The notes under the pieces: generated by a model
Databases searched by the model: none
The model's input: only the letters and a program-made list of their open reading frames with translations
What the model was told of the DNA's origin: nothing
Program-made: the position numbers and the translations under genes
Assembly (NCBI GenBank): GCA_020161575.1
Contig: JAIUNR010000004.1
Location: forward strand, 248,001 to 312,000
DNA: 64,000 nt
Direction: 5' to 3'
Source: Pseudomonadota bacterium
Lineage (GTDB): Bacteria; Pseudomonadota; Alphaproteobacteria; Rhizobiales; Beijerinckiaceae
Part shown: positions 54,850 through 64,000 of the stretch, one piece after another
Position numbering within the stretch: the stretch's first letter is position 1
Layout: every line of letters begins with the position of its first letter

Positions 54850-56153
54850 CGTCCTTTTCCCCCCGAGAAATCGTTTCCGAACTCGATCGCCACATCGTCG
54901 GCCAGAAGGAGGCCAAGCGCGCGGTCGCGATCGCGCTGCGCAACCGCTGGCGGCGCCAGCAGCTCGAAGGCGCGATGCGCGAGGAGGTGCTGCCCAAGAA
55001 CATCCTGATGATCGGCCCCACCGGCTGCGGCAAGACCGAGATCGCGCGGCGCCTTGCGAAGCTTGCCGGAGCGCCGTTCCTGAAGATCGAGGCGACGAAA
55101 TTCACCGAGGTCGGGTATGTCGGCCGCGATGTCGAGCAGATCGTGCGCGATCTTGTCGAGATCGGCATCGGCCTCCAGCGCGTTGCGCGTCGCAAGGATG
55201 TCGAGGCCAAGGCGAAGGTGGCTGCGGAAGAGCGCGTGCTCGACGCGCTGGTCGGCGCCACCGCCTCGCCAGGCACGCGCGATTCCTTCCGCAAGAAGCT
55301 GCGCGCGGGCGAGCTTTCGGACAAGGAAATCGAGGTGGAGCCGCAGGCGCAGGGCGGCGGGATGCCGATGTTCGAGATTCCCGGCATGCCCGGCGGGCAG
55401 ATCGGCGCGGTTTCGCTCGGCGACATGTTCGGCAAGGCATTCGGCCAGCGCGGCAAGCCGCGCCGCATGAGCGTGGCGGATGCCTACGAGCCCCTGATCG
55501 CCGAGGAGAGCGACAAGCTGATCGATCAGGATCGCATCGTCTCCGATGCGATCCGCGCGGTGGAAGAGAACGGCATTGTCTTCCTCGATGAAATCGACAA
55601 GATCTCGGTGCGCGAGGGCCGTTCGGGCGGCGATGTCTCGCGCGAGGGCGTGCAGCGCGACCTGCTGCCGCTGATCGAGGGCACGACGGTCGCCACCAAG
55701 CACGGGCCGGTAAAGACGGATCACATCCTCTTCATCGCCTCCGGTGCCTTTCATGTCGCCAAACCCTCGGATCTTCTGCCCGAATTGCAGGGTCGCCTGC
55801 CGATCCGTGTCGAGCTCAAACCGCTGGGCGAGGCGGATTTCCGCCGCATCCTCACCGAGACCGAGGCCTCGCTGGTCAAGCAATATGTGGCGCTGATGGC
55901 GACGGAGGGCGTAACGCTCACCTTCACCGAGGATGCCGTCGCCGCCGTGGCGCGCGCGGCTTTCGAGGTCAACACGCATGTCGAGAATATCGGCGCGCGC
56001 CGCCTGCAGACCGTTCTTGAACGTGTGCTGGACGAGGTGAGCTTCACTGCGACGGATCGTTCCGGCGAGACGATCGTGATCGACGGCGCGCTGGTCGAGC
56101 GTGAGGTGGGAAGCCTCGCGAAGAACGCGGATCTTTCCCGGTTCATCCTCTGA
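54846..56153 (+). CDS. hslU: ATP-dependent protease ATPase subunit HslU (ClpY)
   Basis: A 435-residue AAA+ unfoldase. It opens [20 protein letters not shown], with Walker [10 protein letters not shown] at 57-65; an inserted I-domain (about 110-240) carries the glycine- and methionine-rich [19 protein letters not shown]; Walker B is [11 protein letters not shown], and the sensor region is [19 protein letters not shown]. The C-terminus is the HslV-docking tail. The start ATG overlaps the preceding stop (ATGA). Confidence 0.97.
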   Translation: MTSFSPREIVSELDRHIVGQKEAKRAVAIALRNRWRRQQLEGAMREEVLPKNILMIGPTGCGKTEIARRLAKLAGAPFLKIEATKFTEVGYVGRDVEQIVRDLVEIGIGLQRVARRKDVEAKAKVAAEERVLDALVGATASPGTRDSFRKKLRAGELSDKEIEVEPQAQGGGMPMFEIPGMPGGQIGAVSLGDMFGKAFGQRGKPRRMSVADAYEPLIAEESDKLIDQDRIVSDAIRAVEENGIVFLDEIDKISVREGRSGGDVSREGVQRDLLPLIEGTTVATKHGPVKTDHILFIASGAFHVAKPSDLLPELQGRLPIRVELKPLGEADFRRILTETEASLVKQYVALMATEGVTLTFTEDAVAAVARAAFEVNTHVENIGARRLQTVLERVLDEVSFTATDRSGETIVIDGALVEREVGSLAKNADLSRFIL

Positions 56154-56187
56154 GGGCGCGGCAAAGGCGGTAAATCCGGTTTTCGCC

Positions 56188-56216
56188 TTGACTTTACGAG
56201 CTGCCTCTGGCTTATG
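56188..56216 (+). promoter_or_regulatory. Possible sigma-70 promoter of rplU-rpmA
   Basis: TTGACT (56188-56193) and CTTATG (56211-56216) with 17 bases between; the -35 is strong and the -10 weak. It lies about 140 bases upstream of rplU, in the gap after hslU. Confidence 0.4.
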
Positions 56217-56359
56217 CGCCCCTTCACAGCGCGGCGGAAGAACCGCGCCTTTCGTTTTGCGCCAATGGCCGGGGGTAATCCTTGGTCGCGGAGCGCTGAA
56301 AACCCAAAAAGGCTGCCCGGCCCTCATGGTCGAAGGCGGTGAGACAAAGGACTAAAACG

Positions 56360-57013
56360 ATGTTCGCAGTCATCAAGACCGGCGGCAAGCAATATACCGT
56401 TGCTGCCAACGACGTGATCACCATCGAGCGCCTCGCGGGCGAGGCCGGTGACGTGGTCGCCTTCTCCGAAGTTCTCATGATCGGTGGCGATAAGGCCGTG
56501 GTCGGCACCCCCTTCGTGGCCGGCGCCACGGTGGCCGGTGAGCTGGTCGAGCAGGCCCGTGGCCCGAAGGTTATCTCCTTCAAGAAGCGCCGCCGCCAGA
56601 ATTCCAAGCGCAAGAAGGGTCATCGTCAGGATCTGACGGTGGTGCGCATCACCGAGATCCTTACCGACGGCAAGAAGCCGGCGGGTCTCAAGGCTGTCGC
56701 CGCCAAATCCGCCGAGGCGAAGCCGGCCAAGGAAGCCAAGGCTGCCGCCGGGTCGATCGACGACACCAATCTCTCGCTCATCGCGGGCATCGGCCCGACG
56801 ATCGAGAAGAAGCTTCGCGCCGCCGGCATCACCACCTGGACCCAGATTTCCAAGTGGAAGAAGGCCGATATCGAGAAGCTCGACGAGGAGCTGAAGCTGG
56901 GCGGCCGCGCCACGCGCGAGGAATGGGTCCAGCAGGCCAAGGAACTTCTCGCCGGCAAGCCGCCGCGCGCGAAGGTCGACCAGGCCGAGCAGGCCTCGGG
57001 CGAGGATCGCTGA
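56360..57013 (+). CDS. rplU: Ribosomal protein bL21 with C-terminal helix-hairpin-helix extension
   Basis: 217 residues, about twice the usual 103. Residues 1-103 are a normal bL21 ([12 protein letters not shown]; GKKxYRRRQ-like [16 protein letters not shown]). Residues about 104-135 are an Ala/Lys linker, and 136-217 form a domain with the helix-hairpin-helix-like core [24 protein letters not shown] (140-163) followed by acidic-basic helices. Similar extended L21 proteins occur in other Hyphomicrobiales, but the tail's role is unknown. ATG 56360 is the L21 start; the frame is open 7 codons upstream. Confidence 0.95.
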   Translation: MFAVIKTGGKQYTVAANDVITIERLAGEAGDVVAFSEVLMIGGDKAVVGTPFVAGATVAGELVEQARGPKVISFKKRRRQNSKRKKGHRQDLTVVRITEILTDGKKPAGLKAVAAKSAEAKPAKEAKAAAGSIDDTNLSLIAGIGPTIEKKLRAAGITTWTQISKWKKADIEKLDEELKLGGRATREEWVQQAKELLAGKPPRAKVDQAEQASGEDR

Positions 57014-57152
57014 TTTAGCCGGCATCTCTGCCCCGGCTGCGGCCGATCGGTAAAGATGCCTGACATTTTTCGCGTGATTTCGCGCGAGGTTTCGGGTAAG
57101 GGTCGTCCATATCGGATTTGACCGACCCCTTTTGGGATCGAAGGAGCATAAA

Positions 57153-57422
57153 ATGGCTCACAAAAAAGCTGGCGGTTCGTCGCGCAACGGTCGCGATTCG
57201 CATTCAAAGCGTCTTGGCGTGAAGAAGTTCGGCAACGAGATGGTCGTCGCCGGCAACATCATCGTTCGTCAGCGCGGCACGAAGTGGCATGCGGGCATCA
57301 ATGTCGGCATGGGCGTCGATCATACGCTTTTTGCCACGTGTGATGGTCTTGTCGCCTTTAAACAAAAAGGCCCGCGTCAATACGTAAACGTCATTCCGGC
57401 TACGGCCGAAGCAGCAGAATAA
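57153..57422 (+). CDS. rpmA: Ribosomal protein bL27
   Basis: An 89-residue ribosomal protein of the peptidyl-transferase region. It begins [16 protein letters not shown], the exact family signature, whose N-terminal end reaches into the tRNA CCA site, and continues [44 protein letters not shown]. There is no N-terminal processing sequence of the Firmicutes kind. A perfect AAGGAG site lies 6 bases upstream. It forms a unit with rplU, 139 bases downstream of it. Confidence 0.98.
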   Translation: MAHKKAGGSSRNGRDSHSKRLGVKKFGNEMVVAGNIIVRQRGTKWHAGINVGMGVDHTLFATCDGLVAFKQKGPRQYVNVIPATAEAAE

Positions 57423-57442
57423 CCGGCGGATGGGAACATCTT

Positions 57443-57481
57443 CTCACCGCCGGGTTCCTCGGGAACCAAACCGGCGGTGAG
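57443..57481 (+). terminator. Compound hairpin after rpmA
   Basis: CTCACCGCCGG (57443-57453) pairs perfectly with CCGGCGGTGAG (57471-57481), and a second stem GGTTCC / GGAACC lies in the loop. No T-run follows. It may be a stabilising 3' structure for the rplU-rpmA mRNA or the first of two terminator hairpins. Confidence 0.6.
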
Positions 57482-57523
57482 CAGGAAACGGGCACAAGAG
57501 CCCCAATCCGCAGAAACCTGAAG

Positions 57524-57556
57524 GGGAGGCCGGGGAACCGAGCCTCCCTTTCTTGT
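57524..57556 (+). terminator. Rho-independent terminator after rpmA
   Basis: Stem GGGAGGC (57524-57530) and GCCTCCC (57542-57548), an 11-base loop, then TTTCTTGTTT. It is about 100 bases after the rpmA stop. Confidence 0.85.
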
Positions 57557-57605
57557 TTCCGGCCAGGTTTCGTCAGAAGACCGGCCCTTTTAGCGGAAGA
57601 AGCCC

Positions 57606-58229
57606 ATGTTTCCCGAATTGTTCCGTGACGATGTTTTCACTCTCGAGACGCCCCGGCTGTTCCTGCGCTGGCCGAAGGCGGCGGATCAGGCCGCAATTGT
57701 TGAGTTCGCCGGCGACCGTCGTGTCGCGGAAATGACCACGCATATTCCCCATCCCTATCCGCCCGAGGAGGCGATGCGCTTCATTCTCGCCGCGCGGGAG
57801 GCGAATACCGGCGGCGATGCGCTGCGTCTCGCCATCGTTCACCGCCGGGAGCCGAAGAAGCTCATCGGCATGATCGGCTTGCAGGCGCGCGATTCCGACG
57901 GCGCCCGTGAACTCGGCTATTGGCTCGGCGTCCCGCATTGGGGGCAGGGTCTGATGACCGAGGCGGCGCAGGCGATCATCGATGCCGCCTTCCTCTATTC
58001 CGGCCTCAAGGCGGTGAAGGCGAATGTGCGCGTCACCAATGCGGCGTCGCGCAAGGTGCTGGAGCTGTGCGGCTTCCAGTATGAGGGCGGCGGCATGATC
58101 CACCATTCGGTGCGCGGCGATTCCATGCCGGCGGATGGCTACCGCCTGACGCGCGATGTCTGGGCGAGCCTCAAGGGCTGGCGGATGCCGCTGCCGCAGG
58201 GGCGCGAGAACGCCGCGGTGGGGATGTGA
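57606..58229 (+). CDS. GNAT-family N-acetyltransferase (RimJ/RimL type)
   Basis: A 207-residue acetyltransferase. The acceptor strand LETPRLFLRWPKAADQAAIVEF is followed by the acetyl-CoA motif GYWLGVPHWGQGLMTEAAQAIID (the Q/RxxGxG loop in the GQG form) and VRVTNAASRKVLELCGFQYEG. The RimJ/RimL branch acetylates protein N-termini and some small molecules; the substrate is unknown. The stop is one base before the start of a second GNAT gene, suggesting co-translation of a tandem duplicate pair. Confidence 0.9.
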   Translation: MFPELFRDDVFTLETPRLFLRWPKAADQAAIVEFAGDRRVAEMTTHIPHPYPPEEAMRFILAAREANTGGDALRLAIVHRREPKKLIGMIGLQARDSDGARELGYWLGVPHWGQGLMTEAAQAIIDAAFLYSGLKAVKANVRVTNAASRKVLELCGFQYEGGGMIHHSVRGDSMPADGYRLTRDVWASLKGWRMPLPQGRENAAVGM

Positions 58230-58230
58230 C

Positions 58231-58845
58231 ATGTTGCCCGATAGCATCGAGACCGGGCGGCTGAAGCTGCGCGTCGCGCGTCCCGAGGATGCCGATGCGC
58301 TCTTCGCGCTATTCAACAACTGGCAGGTGATCAAATGGCTGAGCGCGCCGGAATGGCCGCCGACGCTTGAGAGAACGCGCGCCTTCATCGAGAAATGCGC
58401 GGTCGAGGGGCCGGATTTCGAGGAGCACCGCGTGATCCTGCTCGAGGGCGCGCCGGTCGGCGGCATCGGCTGGCGCAATCGCCCCGCCGGGCCGAACCAG
58501 AGCGAGGCGGGGCCGAATATCGGCTTCTGGCTGGGCGAAGCTCATTGGGGGCAGGGCATCATGAGCGAGGGGGCCGAAGGGCTTGTCGCGGCGCTTTTTG
58601 CCGCCTCTCCGATCCCGGCGATCCATTCCGGCGTCATTGCGGGCAACGAGGCCTCGCTGCGCATTCAGGAGAAGCTCGGCTTCGAGATCACGGGACGTGG
58701 CACGATCTTCTCCAACCCGCTTCAGCGCGAGATGCCGCTGATCAGCACCAGAGTGACGCGGGCCGGATTCGCGACGCGCAAGGGCGGGCGGAGCGCGCCC
58801 TTGCGAGGCGGGACCGGAGATCCCGACACGGCGATCCAGACCTGA
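58231..58845 (+). CDS. Second GNAT-family N-acetyltransferase, C-terminus encoded by a repeat element
   Basis: A 204-residue protein similar to its upstream neighbour: IETGRLKLRVARPEDADALFALFNNW, then GFWLGEAHWGQGIMSEGAEGLVAALF (GQG acetyl-CoA loop) and NEASLRIQEKLGFEITGRG. The natural end appears to be near TRVTRAGFATRK; from about residue 190 onwards (LRGGTGDPDTAIQT) the protein is encoded by the palindromic element B, which also supplies its TGA stop. ATG 58231 is one base after the preceding stop. Confidence 0.85.
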   Translation: MLPDSIETGRLKLRVARPEDADALFALFNNWQVIKWLSAPEWPPTLERTRAFIEKCAVEGPDFEEHRVILLEGAPVGGIGWRNRPAGPNQSEAGPNIGFWLGEAHWGQGIMSEGAEGLVAALFAASPIPAIHSGVIAGNEASLRIQEKLGFEITGRGTIFSNPLQREMPLISTRVTRAGFATRKGGRSAPLRGGTGDPDTAIQT

Positions 58846-58884
58846 GAAAGAAGGATGGTTTCGTTGCCGGCGCCCCTCGCAAGG
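58799..58884. repeat. Palindromic REP-like element B
   Basis: CCTTGCGAGG (58799-58808) and CCTCGCAAGG (58875-58884) are perfect 10-bp terminal inverted repeats. The inner sequence (GATCCAGACC...GAAAGAAGGATGG) aligns with element A at 48371-48466, so both belong to one family. It overlaps the last 15 codons of the GNAT gene. Confidence 0.8.
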
Positions 58885-58897
58885 ACGATACCCAACC

Positions 58898-58975
58898 ACC
58901 GGGCTTGTCCCGGTCCTTCCCGTCTTCTATTGCAGGAAAGGTCGTGGATGCTTGGATTAAAGCCAGGCATGACAC
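58898..58975. repeat. Further degenerate palindromic repeats before obgE
   Basis: ACCGGG (58898-58903) pairs with CCCGGT (58909-58914), and a later stretch (GTGGATGCTTGGATTAAAGCCAGGCATGACA) looks like a decayed copy of the common 'gtggatg...aagcc..gcatgac' rhizobial repeat. The block extends the mosaic of element B towards obgE. Confidence 0.5.
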
Positions 58976-58979
58976 TTGA

Positions 58980-61161
<2,182 letters not shown>

Positions 61162-61165
<4 letters not shown>

Positions 61166-62454
61166 ACCGGGACGTTTCCGGCCCTGCGGAAAAGGCGCAG
61201 CTCGTCGCGACGATGCGGGCGATGGGCCGCCGGGCGCGGGAAGCCTCCCATGCCCTGGCCTTGATGCCGGCGGCGCAGAAATCGCGCGCCCTTCTCGCTG
61301 CGGCGAGCGCGATCCGCGCCAGCGTGCCGGCGATCATCGAGGCGAACGAAAAGGATTGCGCCGAAGCGCGCGCGGAAGGGCAGGGCGCTGCCTTTCTCGA
61401 TCGCCTGCTGCTGGATGATAGGCGCATCGAAGCCATTGCGCGGAGCATCGAGGATGTTGCGGATCTGCCCGATCCTGTCGGTGCGGTGATGACGGAATGG
61501 ACACGCCCGAATGGTCTGCGAATCGCGCGGGTGCGCACGCCGCTCGGCGTGATCGGCGTGATTTTCGAGAGCCGCCCGAATGTCACGGCGGATGCCGGCG
61601 CGTTGTGCGTCAAGGCCGGCAACGCGGTGATCCTGCGCACGGGCTCCGGCGCCCTGCGTTCCTCCATCGCCATCCATGCGGCGATGGTGCGGGGGCTTGT
61701 GACGGAAGGGGTGCCGGAAGCCGCGATCCAGCTTGTTCAGGTGGGAGATCGCGAGGCGGTGGGGCAGATGCTCGCGGGTCTCGACGGCAATCTCGATGTC
61801 ATCGTGCCGCGCGGTGGCAAGGGCCTCGTCGCGCGTGTGCAGGCCGAGGCGCGGGTGCCGGTTTTCGCCCATCTCGACGGCAACAACCATGTCTATGTGC
61901 ATGAGAAGGCCGATCTCGCGATGGCGCAGAAGGTGCTGCTCAATTCGAAACTGCGTCGCACGGGCGTCTGCGGATCGGCGGAAACCCTGCTTGTCGATGA
62001 AGCCATCGCGAAAACGCATCTCACCCCGCTTGTGAAAGCGCTGCTCGATGCCGGTTGCGCGGTGCGCGGCGATGCGGCGACGCAGGCGGTCGATCCGCGC
62101 GTGAGCCAAGCCAGCGATGAGGATTGGCGCACCGAATATCTCGATGCGATCATCGCCGTCAAAGTTGTGGCTGGGATCGAGGCGGCCCTCGCGCATATCG
62201 CGCGCTATGGTTCGCACCATACCGATTGCATCATCACGGCGGATGAGGGCGCGGCTTCGCGTTTCCTCGCCGAGGTGGACAGCGCCATCGTGCTCCACAA
62301 CGCCTCGACGCAATTCGCGGATGGCGGCGAATTCGGCTTTGGCGCCGAGATCGGCATCGCCACGGGGCGGATGCATGCGCGCGGGCCGGTGGGCGTGGAA
62401 CAGCTCACCAGTTTCAAATATGTGGTGAGGGGCGAGGGAACGGTGCGGGGGTGA
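61162..62454 (+). CDS. proA: Gamma-glutamyl phosphate reductase
   Basis: A 430-residue NADPH-dependent reductase that makes glutamate-5-semialdehyde. It belongs to the aldehyde-dehydrogenase superfamily: [38 protein letters not shown] is the cofactor and substrate region, and the catalytic Cys is in [50 protein letters not shown] is near the end. GGAGAAGAGG precedes ATG 61162, and the stop leaves a 70-base gap to nadD. Confidence 0.97.
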
Positions 62455-62524
62455 ACAGTCCTTCGGGCAAGCGGGCAGACGAAAAGCCGACAAGGCACAT
62501 TGTTTTCCCGGTTGCTTCATCGTT

Positions 62525-63148
62525 ATGTTCACCGCAATGAAGCGTCCTTCCCTCCCGCCGCTTGTTTCCGGTCTGCGCGTCGGTCTTTTCGGCGGCTCGT
62601 TCAATCCGCCGCATGAAGGGCATATGCTTGTGGCGGAAACGGCGTTGCGCCGCCTTGGGCTCGACAGGCTGTGGTGGCTGGTGACGCCGGGCAATCCGCT
62701 CAAGGATGTCTCCGGCCTGCCATCGCAGGAAGCGCGGATGGAAGCGTGCCGCGCGTTGATCGGCCATGAGCCGCGCATCCTCGTCACCGGCATCGAGCGC
62801 GAGATCGGCACGCGTTATACGGCCGAGACGATCCGCTTCCTCAAGGCGCGCGCGCCGGCGGTGAATTTCGTCTGGATCATGGGGGCGGATAACCTCGTCG
62901 CGTTCCATCGCTGGCAGGATTGGCGCTGGATCGTCGAGAATGTGCCGATCGCCATCATCGATCGGCCCGGCTCGACCCTGAAAGCGGCGGCAAGCACGGC
63001 GGCGCGCACCTATGCCGCCTATCGGATCGACGAGAGCGACGCGCCCAGGCTGGCTTCGCTGGCCGCCCCGCGCTGGATCTTCCTCCACGGGCCGCGCTCG
63101 AACCAATCTTCGACGAAGCTGCGCGCGGGATCGCTGAAATCGGGCTGA
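62525..63148 (+). CDS. nadD: Nicotinate-nucleotide adenylyltransferase NadD
   Basis: A 207-residue enzyme that adenylates nicotinate mononucleotide in NAD synthesis. The nucleotidyltransferase signature VGLFGGSFNPPHEGHMLVAE is at about 19-38 (GGxFxPPHxxH with the catalytic His), followed by LWWLVTPGNPLKDV and NFVWIMGADNLVAFHRWQDW. ATG 62525 or ATG 62537 could be the start; neither has a clear ribosome-binding site. Normally rsfS follows nadD in this order, but here a DUF1217 gene follows instead. Confidence 0.94.
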   Translation: MFTAMKRPSLPPLVSGLRVGLFGGSFNPPHEGHMLVAETALRRLGLDRLWWLVTPGNPLKDVSGLPSQEARMEACRALIGHEPRILVTGIEREIGTRYTAETIRFLKARAPAVNFVWIMGADNLVAFHRWQDWRWIVENVPIAIIDRPGSTLKAAASTAARTYAAYRIDESDAPRLASLAAPRWIFLHGPRSNQSSTKLRAGSLKSG

Positions 63149-63171
63149 TCGGGCCCCGCCATCACATAAAA

Positions 63172-63188
63172 TTAACCAAATTCGTTAA
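63172..63188. promoter_or_regulatory. TTAAC-N7-GTTAA inverted repeat upstream of the DUF1217 gene
   Basis: TTAAC (63172-63176) and GTTAA (63184-63188) with 7 bases between, 35 bases upstream of the start codon at 63223. The left half reads TTAACCA, resembling CtrA half-sites; CtrA controls many flagellar genes in alphaproteobacteria, but the spacing differs from TTAA-N7-TTAA. Confidence 0.4.
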
Positions 63189-63222
63189 CAATCCGCCGGC
63201 ATGCCGATCAAGGATTGATACG

Positions 63223-63951
63223 ATGTTCTCCGTTGCCGGTGCCTTTCAGGGAATTTCGCTGTTCTCGCGCCTGACAAAGAAGGGCGGGGCCACCGATCAG
63301 AGCGCCCAGTTCGCGCGCCGCAAGGATGTGCAGGGCGAGGTTTCCTTCTTCCGCGAGAAGATCAAGACGATCAAGAATCCGCAGGAATTCCTCAATAATC
63401 CGCGGCTGATGCAATTCGCGCTGACCGCTTTCGGGCTTGGCGGCGAGAAGATCTCGAAGGCCAATCTCGACCGCGCCATGATGACGGATGGCGCGAACCT
63501 GAATTCCGGGATCGATCCGCGCGTGCGCGACATGATCACGGGCTTCGACTTCTTCCGCAGCGGCGTCGAGAAACTCTCCGATCCCGCTTTTGTCGACAAG
63601 GTTGTCCGGCAATATGTCGAGAACGGCGCGGAAAAGAACGCCGCGAATGGCAGCACCGATGTCGCGAACGCGCTCTATTTCCGGCGCAGGGCGGCGAGCA
63701 TCACCAATGTTTCCGAGATCGTGGCCGATCCGGCCCTGTTACAGGTGGCGGTCGATTCGCTCGGCATGTCCGGCGAAGCGGTCAAGAAAATGAGCCTGCC
63801 GCAGATCCATGCCGCGATCGCGAAGGGCGTGGACGTGAGCAAGCTCAAGGATCAGGCCTTCGTCGATTCCTTCATCAAGCGCGGGTTGGTGCGCAAGGAG
63901 ATGGCGGAGTTTCGTGCCTCGCGGAACAGCCTCGTCGATTTCCTCGCCTGA
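63223..63951 (+). CDS. DUF1217 protein (flagellum-associated family)
   Basis: A 242-residue protein of the DUF1217 family, usually found next to flagellar basal-body genes in alphaproteobacteria. Repeated family motifs are seen: NPQEFLNNPRLMQFALTAFGLG, FDFFRSGVEKLSDPAFVDKVVRQYVENG, and VSEIVADPALLQVAVDSLGM, ending FIKRGLVRKEMAEFRASRNSLVDFLA. ATG 63223 is the family-like start; the longer frame overlaps nadD. No flagellar gene is visible in the 49 bases left of the window. Confidence 0.85.
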   Translation: MFSVAGAFQGISLFSRLTKKGGATDQSAQFARRKDVQGEVSFFREKIKTIKNPQEFLNNPRLMQFALTAFGLGGEKISKANLDRAMMTDGANLNSGIDPRVRDMITGFDFFRSGVEKLSDPAFVDKVVRQYVENGAEKNAANGSTDVANALYFRRRAASITNVSEIVADPALLQVAVDSLGMSGEAVKKMSLPQIHAAIAKGVDVSKLKDQAFVDSFIKRGLVRKEMAEFRASRNSLVDFLA

Positions 63952-64000
63952 TTGCAACGCCCTCATTTCTGGAAAAAATGCCCATTTTGGGCTTGCGGCG

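Noticed and set aside
54648-56327. A 559-codon open frame opposite hslU and its neighbour
   Set aside because: Shadow of hslU; no motif and no ribosome-binding site.

Overview
The window looks like a contiguous piece of a high-GC chromosome from an alphaproteobacterium, most probably order Hyphomicrobiales (Rhizobiales). The evidence is the gene order (leuS-lptE-holA / parB-parA-rsmG-mnmG-mnmE-rho-hemJ-hemE / ppsR-maf-aroE-coaE-dnaQ-secB, and hslU/hslV-hisB-hisH-hisA-hisF-hisE-coaA), alphaproteobacterial families (IalB, TimA/Tim44-like, HemJ, DUF1217, DUF2628), and palindromic intergenic repeats of the kind common in this order. I see no prophage, transposase, CRISPR array, rRNA operon or obvious horizontally acquired island. 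It is almost entirely core genome, with about 72 protein genes and one tRNA.

Layout. 1-9.8 kb: a cut YiiX-like gene, rlmN, an IalB-family protein, an ECF sigma factor without a neighbouring anti-sigma factor, an SDR dehydrogenase, thpR, an uncharacterised methyltransferase-like protein, and the tesA / ybbA-ybbP divergent cluster. 9.9-19.3 kb: a Bax-inhibitor-1 membrane protein, pepT, tRNA-Gly(GCC), an editing deacylase, cnoX-LON-domain-Trm112, a UbiH-type hydroxylase, tesB, and glnK-amtB behind what looks like a complete sigma-54 control region. 19.6-30.9 kb: ftsK, lolA, xthA, a response regulator with a cNMP-binding partner, an L,D-transpeptidase, a YggS-type PLP protein, leuS, lptE and holA.

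30.9-43.5 kb is the replication-origin neighbourhood. ParB, ParA, RsmG, MnmG, MnmE, Rho, HemJ and HemE all read leftward; PpsR, Maf, AroE, CoaE and DnaQ read rightward. The 432-base gap between hemE and ppsR carries an AT-rich tract and six DnaA-box-like nonamers, and in Caulobacter and Rickettsia the same hemE / RP001-type junction is the chromosomal origin. Two perfect 16-bp parS palindromes lie 4.3-6.2 kb to its left. FtsK-guiding KOPS-type octamers (GGGNAGGG), counted by eye, point away from this gap on both sides (8 to the left, 5 to the right, none found in the wrong direction).

43.6-64 kb: secB, fxsA, a Tim44-like protein, mltA, an Smr protein and adenosine kinase; the hisB-DUF2628-hisH-hisA-hisF-hisE-coaA operon; hslV, a membrane protein and hslU; rplU (with a helix-hairpin-helix tail) and rpmA; two tandem GNAT acetyltransferases, obgE, proB, proA, nadD and a DUF1217 protein. 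I did not find a convincing previously undescribed multi-gene system. The most valuable observations are the origin with its directional motifs, the sigma-54/IHF control region, palindromic repeats (one of which supplies the end of a coding sequence), a 13-bp tandem repeat after ftsK, and several unusual gene architectures.
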